Positions 8,453-16,772 of a stretch of DNA of 64,000 nt are shown one piece after another. The notes under the pieces are model-generated. The model was not told the DNA's origin and did no database searches. It was given only the letters and a program-made list of their open reading frames with translations. Source of the DNA: Lachnospiraceae bacterium UBA7143 (lineage in GTDB: Bacteria; Bacillota; Clostridia; Lachnospirales; Lachnospiraceae); assembly GCA_002491905.1 (NCBI GenBank), contig DKWV01000001.1, positions 229,590 to 293,589 on the forward strand, given 5' to 3'. A program made the translations under genes and the position numbers. Positions within the stretch are counted from its first letter, which is position 1; every line of letters begins with the position of its first letter.

Positions 8453-10081
8453 TTATCCGGCCATCCGTCCGCCGCTCTTTATCCGGCCGAAATAGTCTCT
8501 CACCTGATCCCGGACACGACAGTTCCACAGCTCCCGCAGCAGCAGATAATATGCGATATAAAAAGTGCCGAAATGATATACCAGATACCTCTGCTGACCG
8601 AAAAAGACAAGCGATATCACAACCACCATCACCACATTGCTCCCCAGGACAAGCGCCATAAACTCTGCACATTTATGGTCTGCCTTCCTGTTCATAAATC
8701 CCCATACCGTCAAAGCCAGAGCCGATAAATAGAGAAACAGCGTCACCAGGTGGCACAAAAGATAAATAGGCCTGACCTGAAAAAATACGGTACAGATAAA
8801 CGCCTGTGGGAGCAGCATGAGGGTATGGTAGAAAAACCGTCCAAAGTGTGCCTTTAACAATGTCAGACCTATCAATGTCAGGTGCGCATTGCGTATTTCG
8901 CTGAACTGGTCCGACATAATAATTTCCGGATAATGTTCCGCATAGTACAGCGACGGTATCCTAAGGCATGTTTTTCCCACCTGGCCCACTCCGCCCACAA
9001 TATCCTTCCACATCCACAGCCCGCTCTCCGCATAGGCATAGCGCTGTTTTTCCGCATCCGCCGCCTCGTACAGCGCTTTGTACAGTCCTCTCACCACCTC
9101 ATCTTCAAACAGGTACTCATCTTCCCGTTCCGCCTCATACATACCGCGCGAAAAGATCAGGCTGACATACTGGCTCGTGGTAAATCCCCTGCCCGCCAGG
9201 TCTTCCACCGAAAGCTCCTTCCCGTCTTTCTCCAACTCCTTTTCGGGAATTTCCTCCGCAGCGCCTGCCGCCTCGTCCGCCTGCCTTAGAAGATATGCTT
9301 CATAATTTTCCGGAGACTGCACCTTCAGCACAAACTCGGAAAAGTTATCATTCGTTTTAATCATATTCATATATCCGGCTGTCACCCTGGATATTACAAA
9401 AATACCGGCAAGGCATATGCAAATCCCGCCAGCCATTCCGACTGCCGCCCGGATCCAAAAGAATGTCCGTTTTCTATCCTGTTTCCGTGTGCAAACCACA
9501 TATAAAAAGATGACCCCGCAGACCCCAAACAGAATCTGGAGCTGGGACCGCACCATTGCCAGCGCAAACGCCATCGCCAGGCTGCCGGCAAACCACGTGC
9601 CTTTTTTCGTCCACACCGCCTTAAGCAGAACAATCACGAACAGATAAAACAGCGAGTACGACAGTCCTTCCGTCAAAATCTGCTGTGTCGCCATAGACTG
9701 CGGCATTTCCGTGGTAAAAGGCATCAGTGACAGAAAAAACACCAGATACCCTTCCGGGATACGCAGACAGAAAGCGTCTTTGACCACCTTTGTAAAGAGG
9801 ATCACACACACCGCCGCCAAAACCGCCTGCTCAACAATAACAACTTCCAGATATCCGTCCAGGCCAAACAGATATTGGTTCGCCAATAAGAAGAGCGGAT
9901 AAAACGGCATGACTCCCTCCGTCCTTTCCACTTTCATATAGGCGCCGCTGTCATCGAACAGAACCGGCTCTCTCGAGCCGACGAACAGGAACGCAAAAAG
10001 AGCAAGCAGAACCAGAGAACCGTAAAACAACCAATCCTTCCGCCGCTCATTCAGTTGAATCCCTTTTCTGTTTTTGGCCAT
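8453..10081 (-). CDS. Polytopic membrane protein, probable GT-C-type glycosyltransferase
   Basis: A 542-residue protein with roughly a dozen hydrophobic segments. An acidic pair sits in the first outer loop after TM1 (EPVLFDDSGAY, near residue 44), the position where GT-C enzymes (GT39, ArnT, EmbC types) keep their catalytic D/E. A long soluble insert lies about residues 260-360. No family signature is decisive. The adjoining GT2 that makes polyprenyl-phosphate sugar and the DUF2304 protein support a role as the outer-face transferase using that lipid donor. The DD-after-TM1 layout is shared with the two DUF6056 proteins in this window (35447-36943, 49305-50789). ATG at 10081 has AGAGAGGGA upstream. 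Confidence 0.6.
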   Translation of the reverse strand: MAKNRKGIQLNERRKDWLFYGSLVLLALFAFLFVGSREPVLFDDSGAYMKVERTEGVMPFYPLFLLANQYLFGLDGYLEVVIVEQAVLAAVCVILFTKVVKDAFCLRIPEGYLVFFLSLMPFTTEMPQSMATQQILTEGLSYSLFYLFVIVLLKAVWTKKGTWFAGSLAMAFALAMVRSQLQILFGVCGVIFLYVVCTRKQDRKRTFFWIRAAVGMAGGICICLAGIFVISRVTAGYMNMIKTNDNFSEFVLKVQSPENYEAYLLRQADEAAGAAEEIPEKELEKDGKELSVEDLAGRGFTTSQYVSLIFSRGMYEAEREDEYLFEDEVVRGLYKALYEAADAEKQRYAYAESGLWMWKDIVGGVGQVGKTCLRIPSLYYAEHYPEIIMSDQFSEIRNAHLTLIGLTLLKAHFGRFFYHTLMLLPQAFICTVFFQVRPIYLLCHLVTLFLYLSALALTVWGFMNRKADHKCAEFMALVLGSNVVMVVVISLVFFGQQRYLVYHFGTFYIAYYLLLRELWNCRVRDQVRDYFGRIKSGGRMAG

Positions 10082-10098
10082 GCGTCCCGGTTCCCTCT

Positions 10099-11877
10099 CT
10101 ATTCTCCAAACACCTCGGCTTTGCTGCGCTCTGAAACACTGCCATCCGCCACCTCGTAAATTACATCCACATTGCGGATTGTGGTAAGCCGGTGGGCTAT
10201 GATTATCATGGTTTTCATCCCCTGCAGATGCTCGATGGCCTCCATAACCGCCGCCTCCGTCTCATTGTCCAGCGCGGAAGTCGCCTCATCCAGCACCAGA
10301 ATTTCCGGGTCATGATAGAGCGCCCTTGCAATGCCGATACGCTGTCTCTGTCCCCCTGATAATCTGACACCCCTGTCACCTACAATCGTATTCAATCCGT
10401 GAGGAAGGCTCTCCACAAACTCCTTCAACTGTGCCTTCTCCACCGCAACTCTCACCGCTTCCTCGTCAATCCGCTCCTCCTGCACGCCAAAGGCAATATT
10501 ATTGCGAATCGTATCGTCAGAGAGATAAATAGTCTGGGGAATATATCCCACCTGTGCGTGAAAGGTTTTCGGCTGCTCATGGATGTTGATCTCATCCGCC
10601 ATCACCACACCCTCCACGGGCGTCAAAAGGCCCAGTATAATGTCCACCATCGTCGTTTTCCCCGATCCGGTGGAGCCGATAAACGCCACGGTTGTGCCCT
10701 TTTGAATGGTAAAGTTTACGTCCTTTAACACCCACTCCTCCGTGTCAGGGTAATGGTACGACAATCCCTGCACGCAAATGCCCTTCTTCAGCTTCCAGTC
10801 CGCCCTGTATTCCTGACCATCACTCCCGTCTAAGTTCTCGACCGCCGTCAGATCGTGATAGACCAGCTCCACGGAAGGAAATGCGTAAAGCATATTGGAC
10901 GCGTGCTCGTTGATCCGCCCCACGCTCGGCATCAGCCGCATGGCCGCCACCGCAAAAGCTGCAAGCTGGGAGATAAAGTAGACCATATCCGCCTCGCCGA
11001 AGACCAGCTTCACGATAACGGCAACCAAAAGGCCCGTCATGGAGACAGCCTCCACCGTATACTTCGGGAGAATCGAAATCGTTCTGGCAATACGCAGCCC
11101 TCTTGCATACTTTTTCCAATATTTACCGAATTCGTTCGTGAAATAAGTCTCGCGCTCTAATATCTTTATCTCCTTGATCCCGCCGAGCGACTGATTCATC
11201 CACTGGAAGATTTTCCCCTCATAACCCTGATTTTCAAATCCGAACCGGCGGCTGTACTTCCTGCTGACCAGAAGAAAGCCACCCACAAAAACAGTCAGCA
11301 GGCCCAGCACGATAATCGTTATCGTCTTACTGATGACCAGCAGATAAATCACCAGCACTGCAGCGACCATAAGCTCCGCCCCCAGCTCCAGCGCATAGAG
11401 AATCACCTGCATAAAACGCGACGTATCCTCGTAAACGCTTCTCTGCAAAACCGCAATATTATGATTCAGGTGAAAGGTGTACGGCTCTTTCATGTATGCG
11501 GCCAGAAGTCTGGTGGAGAGCTTCATCTGTGTATTATATGAAAAGCGGAAGATATAATCTTTTTCAATAATCAGATAAACATTTTTAGCAACATACACCA
11601 CGATGATGCAGACCGCAAGAATGATCATAAACTTTTGGGCGCTTTGCAGTCCGAGCAGATCGTAAATCATTTTCAGGTACCATTTTGTCTGGATGGTGCC
11701 CTGATTCTGCAAAACATCAATAAAAGGCATAAAAACCATGACCGCAAAGAGCTCTAAAAAGCTTCCGATCACAATCGCTCCTGTAAGAAGCGCCAGCTTG
11801 TGCTTGTCCCTTTTATCAAAAATATATCCCAGCATGGTGAACATTCCCACCTTCGCCTGATTACTTCTTTCTTTCAT
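10099..11877 (-). CDS. ABC exporter, fused permease and ATPase (MsbA/PglK type)
   Basis: A 592-residue half-transporter: six transmembrane helices in the first 330 residues, then an ATPase domain with Walker A GSTGSGKTT from residue 401, signature LSGGQ at 506-510, Walker B ILVLDE at 526-531 and the switch histidine in AHRL at 561-564. It should work as a homodimer. In glycan loci such proteins flip lipid-linked oligosaccharides (PglK) or export lipids. A second copy with the same architecture lies at 38026-39813, and a Wzx flippase at 23446-24990, so several exporters serve this locus. Substrate is unknown. ATG at 11877 has GGAG eleven bases upstream. Confidence 0.9.
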   Translation of the reverse strand: MKERSNQAKVGMFTMLGYIFDKRDKHKLALLTGAIVIGSFLELFAVMVFMPFIDVLQNQGTIQTKWYLKMIYDLLGLQSAQKFMIILAVCIIVVYVAKNVYLIIEKDYIFRFSYNTQMKLSTRLLAAYMKEPYTFHLNHNIAVLQRSVYEDTSRFMQVILYALELGAELMVAAVLVIYLLVISKTITIIVLGLLTVFVGGFLLVSRKYSRRFGFENQGYEGKIFQWMNQSLGGIKEIKILERETYFTNEFGKYWKKYARGLRIARTISILPKYTVEAVSMTGLLVAVIVKLVFGEADMVYFISQLAAFAVAAMRLMPSVGRINEHASNMLYAFPSVELVYHDLTAVENLDGSDGQEYRADWKLKKGICVQGLSYHYPDTEEWVLKDVNFTIQKGTTVAFIGSTGSGKTTMVDIILGLLTPVEGVVMADEINIHEQPKTFHAQVGYIPQTIYLSDDTIRNNIAFGVQEERIDEEAVRVAVEKAQLKEFVESLPHGLNTIVGDRGVRLSGGQRQRIGIARALYHDPEILVLDEATSALDNETEAAVMEAIEHLQGMKTMIIIAHRLTTIRNVDVIYEVADGSVSERSKAEVFGE

Positions 11878-11930
11878 AGATCAGCATACTCCTTCATCCT
11901 GGCGCCTGGCCGTTTCCGCGCACAGTTTCA

Positions 11931-12518
11931 TCAGTCCCTGGTCTGCGCAAACAGGGCATCGCAAAGATTGCTGTGGGAATTGTGGCCGCTCACCTTCCTC
12001 GCCGGCGCCCCGGCCCAGGTGGTACCCGCCTCCGCAATATCCTTCGTCACCACAGCGTTCGCCCCCACAGCCACATCATCCGCTATGCAGACGGCGCCGA
12101 TCACCTTCGCGCCGCTTCCGAAATAACAGTTATCCCCAATCACAGCCGCCTTATGGCTTCCGTTTGTCGCACCGATGGTCACGCCCTCCTGCAGGCGGCA
12201 GTTTTTTCCGGCCCGCACATTGCCATGCACCACGACCGTCCCGTAATGCGGTATGGAGAGCCCCGGCCCGAACACATTCGGCGGGATCGTAAACCCGAGC
12301 CTGACGCTCAGTCGGTGAAACCGGATTTTGTGCCATTTCCCGATCAGCCTCCCAACCGCCCCATGCCGGCAGTTCAGGTCATACTCCACCTTTCGGAGCA
12401 GAATCTCAAACTTCCAGATCTCATCCCCGAAAAGATGCGGCCGCACGTCACGCTGCCGCCCCAGGGCGAGCCGGTCCTGTTCTACATATTCTCTGTATTT
12501 GTGCCTGCTATCTATCAT
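11931..12518 (-). CDS. Serine-acetyltransferase-like hexapeptide acyltransferase
   Basis: A 195-residue protein with a left-handed beta-helix from about residue 95: IPPNVFGPGLSIPHYGTVVV, NCRLQEGVTIGATNGS, IGDNCYFGSGAKVIGAV, IADDVAVGANAVVTKDI. The HYGTVVV and AGTTWAGAPARKV segments resemble CysE-type serine acetyltransferases. The N-terminal helical part is shorter than in true CysE, which is common for sugar or polymer O-acetyltransferases in capsule loci. It overlaps the preceding GT-D gene by the four bases ATGA, so the two are translationally coupled and probably act on the same residue. Acetylation of a glycan is inferred; a housekeeping cysteine role is less likely here. Confidence 0.75.
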   Translation of the reverse strand: MIDSRHKYREYVEQDRLALGRQRDVRPHLFGDEIWKFEILLRKVEYDLNCRHGAVGRLIGKWHKIRFHRLSVRLGFTIPPNVFGPGLSIPHYGTVVVHGNVRAGKNCRLQEGVTIGATNGSHKAAVIGDNCYFGSGAKVIGAVCIADDVAVGANAVVTKDIAEAGTTWAGAPARKVSGHNSHSNLCDALFAQTRD

Positions 12519-13378
12519 ACTCTCACCTTAATCTGCTCCAGATATGCCGCATACCCTGCCGCCCGGTTTGCTTCCTCACTGACGAGCTCATGCTTCTCAA
12601 GCTTCATCTTCCCGGGTGAACGTCTCACATACCACTCATACTCCATATCCAGATTCCCGATATCCAGCACGCGGTATCCCCTCTCGAAAAGAGCCACCGC
12701 CAGAAATTTCGCCGCCACTCCCACTGACAATAAAAACAGCCTGTCCTTCCCGTAGGCCATGCAGGCGTCCAGAATAGCGGGAACAGCTTTGTAAGCATCG
12801 CTGGGCGGACAGATGATGCGCTCTATGCTGTGCGCCGTGTCGAGCAGATCATTGCCGACCCCGTTGTGCGTTCTCTCCCCCTCCACAACAACAATGTCTC
12901 TATTTTCCCATATTTTTCTGATTTTAGCAAACTGGGCTCCGCAGCCACTCCGGTCAGCTGCATAATAATAGCACCGCGAAACGAAAGTGCTGTAGTATAC
13001 CCTGTCGGGATTGCAGTATCTCTCATAAGTTTTTCTGCAGAAAAGCAGATGATCCCTCCAAAACTGCCTGCTTTCCCTGCGGTGGTCGGAGAGCGTTTCA
13101 AAAATGCCCGGTATCGTTACAATCAGATCATCGTAGGGATAAGCCAGTATCCCGGCAAGTCCTTCCGCAATCTCCGGGCTCGCCTTCTGCAGCATCAGAT
13201 CACCGCCCTTTATCATCACGATCTCCCCGTCCCCAAAACGGACCATGCTCTTCCCGGTGTTCAGAAGCACATCAATGGTCTCGTCGACGGTATGCACCTT
13301 TATTCGGTTGTGCAGGATGCCCTTTTCATACAGAAAATAGGCGATCGCCGCCAGAATATCCTTTATTTTTCGTTTCAA
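12515..13378 (-). CDS. GT-D fold glycosyltransferase (DUF1792 family)
   Basis: A 287-residue protein. MVRFGDGEIVMIKGGDLMLQ (about residues 40-60) is the characteristic segment of the DUF1792 family, whose Streptococcus parasanguinis member is a glucosyltransferase on serine-rich repeat adhesins with the GT-D fold; GDGE holds the metal and nucleotide-binding acids. LFLLSVGVAAKFLAVALFERG and VLDIGNLDMEYEWYV fit the C-terminal part. The start is TTG at 13378, overlapping the previous stop (TTGA) with GGGAG eight bases upstream. Both junctions of this gene are four-base overlaps, so it is tightly coupled to the GT4 before it and the acetyltransferase after it. Acceptor unknown. Confidence 0.8.
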   Translation of the reverse strand: MKRKIKDILAAIAYFLYEKGILHNRIKVHTVDETIDVLLNTGKSMVRFGDGEIVMIKGGDLMLQKASPEIAEGLAGILAYPYDDLIVTIPGIFETLSDHRRESRQFWRDHLLFCRKTYERYCNPDRVYYSTFVSRCYYYAADRSGCGAQFAKIRKIWENRDIVVVEGERTHNGVGNDLLDTAHSIERIICPPSDAYKAVPAILDACMAYGKDRLFLLSVGVAAKFLAVALFERGYRVLDIGNLDMEYEWYVRRSPGKMKLEKHELVSEEANRAAGYAAYLEQIKVRV

Positions 13379-14523
13379 TCCAGACGCTCCCGCAGGATCT
13401 TCTCCCGCATTCCCATCACAGTATCAAAATAGTTCTGAAAATTATACTTTTCCGTCACCGCACGGTAACCTGCCGCCCCCATAGAAAGCATCCTCTCCCG
13501 GTCCGACAGCATGGTATCCAGTTTTTCCCGCAGATCCGTCTCATCGCAGTCCCTGAACCATAACCCCGTCACGCCGTCCTCCACATAGCAGGCCGTGCCG
13601 TTGGTATCGCTGACAATGACCGGCAGGGAGTAGCTCATAGCCTCCAGCTGGGATACCGACGCCATCTCCAGCGTACTCGGAATCACATACAGATCCGCCG
13701 CCAGATATTCCCTCTCCATGTCACGCTTTGCCACATTGGTTTTCACCGTAACCATGTCCTCCATGTGGTGTTCCCGCACAAAGCTCCTGACCTGTTCGCA
13801 GTAGCCCTTCTGAAACCGGTTGGTTGCCTCACCCACCAGCGTCACATGTATCCTGTATTTATCCTTGAGCTGTTCTGCTATCCGCAGAAGTTCAAGATGG
13901 TGCTTTCTGATTTCATACTTGCCTATGCAGAGGATATGTATCCTGCCGTCTTCAAAATATATTCGCTGTCCCGGCGCTCTCTGCGGATTGACCACAAAAG
14001 GCACAAAATAATCGTTTTCTTTCACAGCCATTCCCGGCTTTTTTTCACCCATCACAGGCGTCATGCGAAGCGCGGGCGTCATGCGGTCCACAAGCCGGTG
14101 CGCGAAATCCGTTTTTGCAGGTTCTGACCAGAGCGGATTCTGGTTATAGAGAATACAGGGATATCCCTTCTTCCTGCAGATATGGTACGCCGCCATAGAA
14201 TACACCGAGCGTTCCCGCAGAATGACCAGTTCCGGTTCGAAATCGCAGATCAGCTTTTTCAGCTTCCGCATAGGCGGAAATCCGTGCTGTATCTTAAACA
14301 CAATAGCTGTCGGATCTTTCCTGTGAATCACCTTCACATACAGAAAATCAATTATTTTGTACAGTCGCGAATACCCCAGCACAATAGGCGTCACACAGGA
14401 ATAATCCTCGATGATGGCCGCATAGTGGCTGATAAAGCGCACCTCGTGCCCATTCTCTGTCAGTCCCTTCATAATATCCATCTGGTTGGTATGGTAACGC
14501 GGAGCCACATACAGGAATCTCAT
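13375..14523 (-). CDS. GT4-family glycosyltransferase
   Basis: A 382-residue GT-B enzyme beginning MRFLYVAPRYHTNQ, with ILCIGKYEIRKHHLELLRI opening the donor domain and YVIPSTLEMASVSQLEAMSYSLPVIVSD carrying the EX7E-type motif. ATG at 14523 is preceded by GGGAGG with five bases spacing, a strong ribosome site. It lies 17 bases after the radical SAM gene and ends in the TTGA overlap with the GT-D gene. The acceptor-side domain is rich in aromatic and basic residues, but specificity cannot be stated. Confidence 0.85.
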   Translation of the reverse strand: MRFLYVAPRYHTNQMDIMKGLTENGHEVRFISHYAAIIEDYSCVTPIVLGYSRLYKIIDFLYVKVIHRKDPTAIVFKIQHGFPPMRKLKKLICDFEPELVILRERSVYSMAAYHICRKKGYPCILYNQNPLWSEPAKTDFAHRLVDRMTPALRMTPVMGEKKPGMAVKENDYFVPFVVNPQRAPGQRIYFEDGRIHILCIGKYEIRKHHLELLRIAEQLKDKYRIHVTLVGEATNRFQKGYCEQVRSFVREHHMEDMVTVKTNVAKRDMEREYLAADLYVIPSTLEMASVSQLEAMSYSLPVIVSDTNGTACYVEDGVTGLWFRDCDETDLREKLDTMLSDRERMLSMGAAGYRAVTEKYNFQNYFDTVMGMREKILRERLD

Positions 14524-14539
14524 GCAATCCTCCCAAATC

Positions 14540-15547
14540 TTACTGCTGCCTGATATACTTGTTTTCCTTCAGGCTGTACCTGCCGCCTTTCAGGAATTTA
14601 TGTTTTATCACCCACCAGCCGGGCACCCAGATATACTTATGCATCGCCGGGGAGGCGGAACCGATCATCCAGCAGTTTCTGTCGCACTTCTTCGTACACT
14701 CCCGCACCTTTTCAGCCTGCTCAGAATGCCAAAGCTCGTCCCAGCTCTGCTCCCTGAGATTTCCCATAACCGCCTTTTTCTCCATCCCGTTACAGGGAAT
14801 CACGTCGCAGAACGGGTCGATGAAAAAGGCGTTTTTCGACATATCGCAGGGCAGAAGACGCTTGTTGCCGTAAATATAATTGATCAGCCCGTGGTTAAAG
14901 TAGGCACGGAACCACTTCTTGGGCGACCGGCTCTTTAACAGCTCGTTGATCAGCTTCTCAAAATTCTGTGCCACCTTGTATTTATCGTCGATCTTATTGT
15001 CCGTCTTGCGGAAATAAAAGGAATTGTGCAGGGTCGCCGTGGCAAACTCCATCCCCATATCGTTGGCGATATTGTAGAGCGGCACCAGATCCTCGCAGTT
15101 CATATCCTGCACCGTCATGCCGAACCCCACGTCGGGATGCCCCATCTCCACCAGCGTCTTAAGCGTCTGGTACCCTCTGTTAAAGCCATCGGGAATCCCG
15201 CGGATCTTATCGTTCGTCTCCTGCAGGCCCTCGATGCTGATGCGGATTCCCACCTTCGGGAACTCCCGGCACAGCGCAATGATGCGGTCCGTAAAGTAAC
15301 CGTTGGTAGATATGACAATCCTGTCGGATTTCCTGTAAAGCTCCCGCACAATGTCCGGGATATCCTGCCTGACAAAGGGTTCGCCGCCCGTGATGTTCGT
15401 AAAAGCCATCTCCGGCAGCTTTTTGATATCCTCCAGCGTGATCTCCTCCTCCGGCTTCGTCGGATCCCGGAAGCAGTCGCACATGTTGCATCTCGCATTG
15501 CATCTGTATGTGACAATTACCGTGCCATATAATGTTCGTCTTGCCAT
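14540..15547 (-). CDS. Radical SAM protein with SPASM domain
   Basis: About 336 residues. The CX3CX2C cluster-binding motif is CNARCNMC (Cys17, 21 and 24 of the longer form), followed by the SAM-binding NITGGEPFVRQDI and ISTNGY. The C-terminal part has a SPASM-like set of cysteines in LPCD, PFCDVIPCNG and CTKKCDRNCWM, which would bind further 4Fe-4S clusters. Such proteins modify peptides or sugars by radical chemistry; in a glycan locus the substrate could be a sugar, a lipid-linked intermediate or a glycosylated peptide. A GTG at 15550 and an ATG at 15547 share one AAGGAG site; I take the ATG. It sits between two GT4 genes with very short gaps. Confidence 0.85.
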   Translation of the reverse strand: MARRTLYGTVIVTYRCNARCNMCDCFRDPTKPEEEITLEDIKKLPEMAFTNITGGEPFVRQDIPDIVRELYRKSDRIVISTNGYFTDRIIALCREFPKVGIRISIEGLQETNDKIRGIPDGFNRGYQTLKTLVEMGHPDVGFGMTVQDMNCEDLVPLYNIANDMGMEFATATLHNSFYFRKTDNKIDDKYKVAQNFEKLINELLKSRSPKKWFRAYFNHGLINYIYGNKRLLPCDMSKNAFFIDPFCDVIPCNGMEKKAVMGNLREQSWDELWHSEQAEKVRECTKKCDRNCWMIGSASPAMHKYIWVPGWWVIKHKFLKGGRYSLKENKYIRQQ

Positions 15548-15552
15548 CACGT

Positions 15553-16764
15553 CTACTCCTTGTATACACTTCTTACTATTTTATCACAATATTCCCCAAT
15601 TGTATCGAATTTTATATCTTTACAGTTTTCCCGGTACCTGCGGCACAGCTCCGGCTGCTCCCACAGCTCTCTGATATGCGCAGTCAGCTCCTCCGCGTCC
15701 CCGCCCCGGAACAGTTCCCCCGTCCGTCCGGCCTGCACCAGTTCCGGCGCACCGCCAAGGTCCGATACAAGCACCGGCGTGCCGTACATCAGCGACTCCA
15801 TCACGGAAAACGGGCCGTTCTCGTACCACTCGGAGGGGTAGACGGAAAACCGCGCCCCGGCAATCAGCCTGTGCAGCGTCTCCCCTGTCACAAAACCTTT
15901 ATTCTCCACATTTTTCACCTTTGCCACCTGTTCCTCCAGCGGGCCCGACCCGGCAAACACGAAAGGAATGTCCGACAGGGCTTTGCAGGCCGCAAGCAGC
16001 GTGCCGATCCCTTTCTCCTCAGAAAAGCGGCCGAAGTAAAGCACATAGTCCGCGTCTGCGTCTCCGCGCCCTGCATCCTCCGCCGGTTTCTGCACAAAAT
16101 TTCGCATCATCACCGTCTTTTCCGCCAAAAGAGGATTGGTGTCAAGCTGTCTTTTCATAAATTCGCTTGGGCATATAATTATGTCAACCATTCCGTAAGT
16201 CCTGCGCCGCATATAAAGCTTTGCCTCAACCGTCCCAAGCAGGCTTTTCACCCGTGAATTGTGGATGCACCGATTTTTGCTGCACGCGCCAAAATGCCCG
16301 TCCCTGCAGGCGAAGCAGATTTTTCCCGTGGCTGGTATCCGCATCATATGGTTGGGGCATACCCACTGATAATCGTGGGCCGTGTACACAAGCTTCACCC
16401 GCCGCCCCGTTTTTTTCTCGTAAGAACGCACCGCGTAAATCACCGAGGGCGTAAGCTGGAAATTGATATTGTTGAGATGCACCACATCGGGGTTCATATC
16501 CCGCAGCACCTCTCCCATCTTCCGTTTTGCCTCAAAGGAATAAATAATCTTAAAGGGGTAGAGCAGTTTTCGCAGCTTTCCCGTGTGAAAATCCATGTCG
16601 GAGGTGTAGAGCCCTGCGCGGTTGCCTACCACGCGCCCCTCATGCTCCATACCGAAATACTGTACCTCATGCCCTCTTCTCTGTAATTCTTCCCCCAACT
16701 TAAAAATATAAGTCTCCGACCCGCCATTCGGATATAAAAACTTATTCACCATCAGAATCTTCAT
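15553..16764 (-). CDS. GT4-family glycosyltransferase
   Basis: About 403 residues from the chosen start. MKILMVNKFLYPNGGSETYI holds the N-terminal glycine-rich loop; HLNNINFQLTPSVIYAVR and VYTAHDYQWVCPNHMM are typical of GT4 enzymes from capsule loci. A cysteine-rich insert (CFACRDGHFGACSKNRCIHN) is seen in this subgroup and may bind metal. YFGRFSEEKGIGTLL opens the donor domain and EWYENGPFSVMESLMYGTPVLVSD carries the EX7E-type site. An earlier GTG-type start at 16782 would overlap the CotH gene; ATG at 16764 has AGGA six bases upstream and avoids the overlap, so it is preferred. Confidence 0.87.
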   Translation of the reverse strand: MKILMVNKFLYPNGGSETYIFKLGEELQRRGHEVQYFGMEHEGRVVGNRAGLYTSDMDFHTGKLRKLLYPFKIIYSFEAKRKMGEVLRDMNPDVVHLNNINFQLTPSVIYAVRSYEKKTGRRVKLVYTAHDYQWVCPNHMMRIPATGKICFACRDGHFGACSKNRCIHNSRVKSLLGTVEAKLYMRRRTYGMVDIIICPSEFMKRQLDTNPLLAEKTVMMRNFVQKPAEDAGRGDADADYVLYFGRFSEEKGIGTLLAACKALSDIPFVFAGSGPLEEQVAKVKNVENKGFVTGETLHRLIAGARFSVYPSEWYENGPFSVMESLMYGTPVLVSDLGGAPELVQAGRTGELFRGGDAEELTAHIRELWEQPELCRRYRENCKDIKFDTIGEYCDKIVRSVYKE

Positions 16765-16772
16765 CTGTTTTC

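Noticed and set aside
11931..12518. True cysteine-biosynthesis CysE
   Set aside because: The N-terminal domain is short and the gene is coupled by overlap to a GT-D glycosyltransferase, so a glycan acetyltransferase role fits better.
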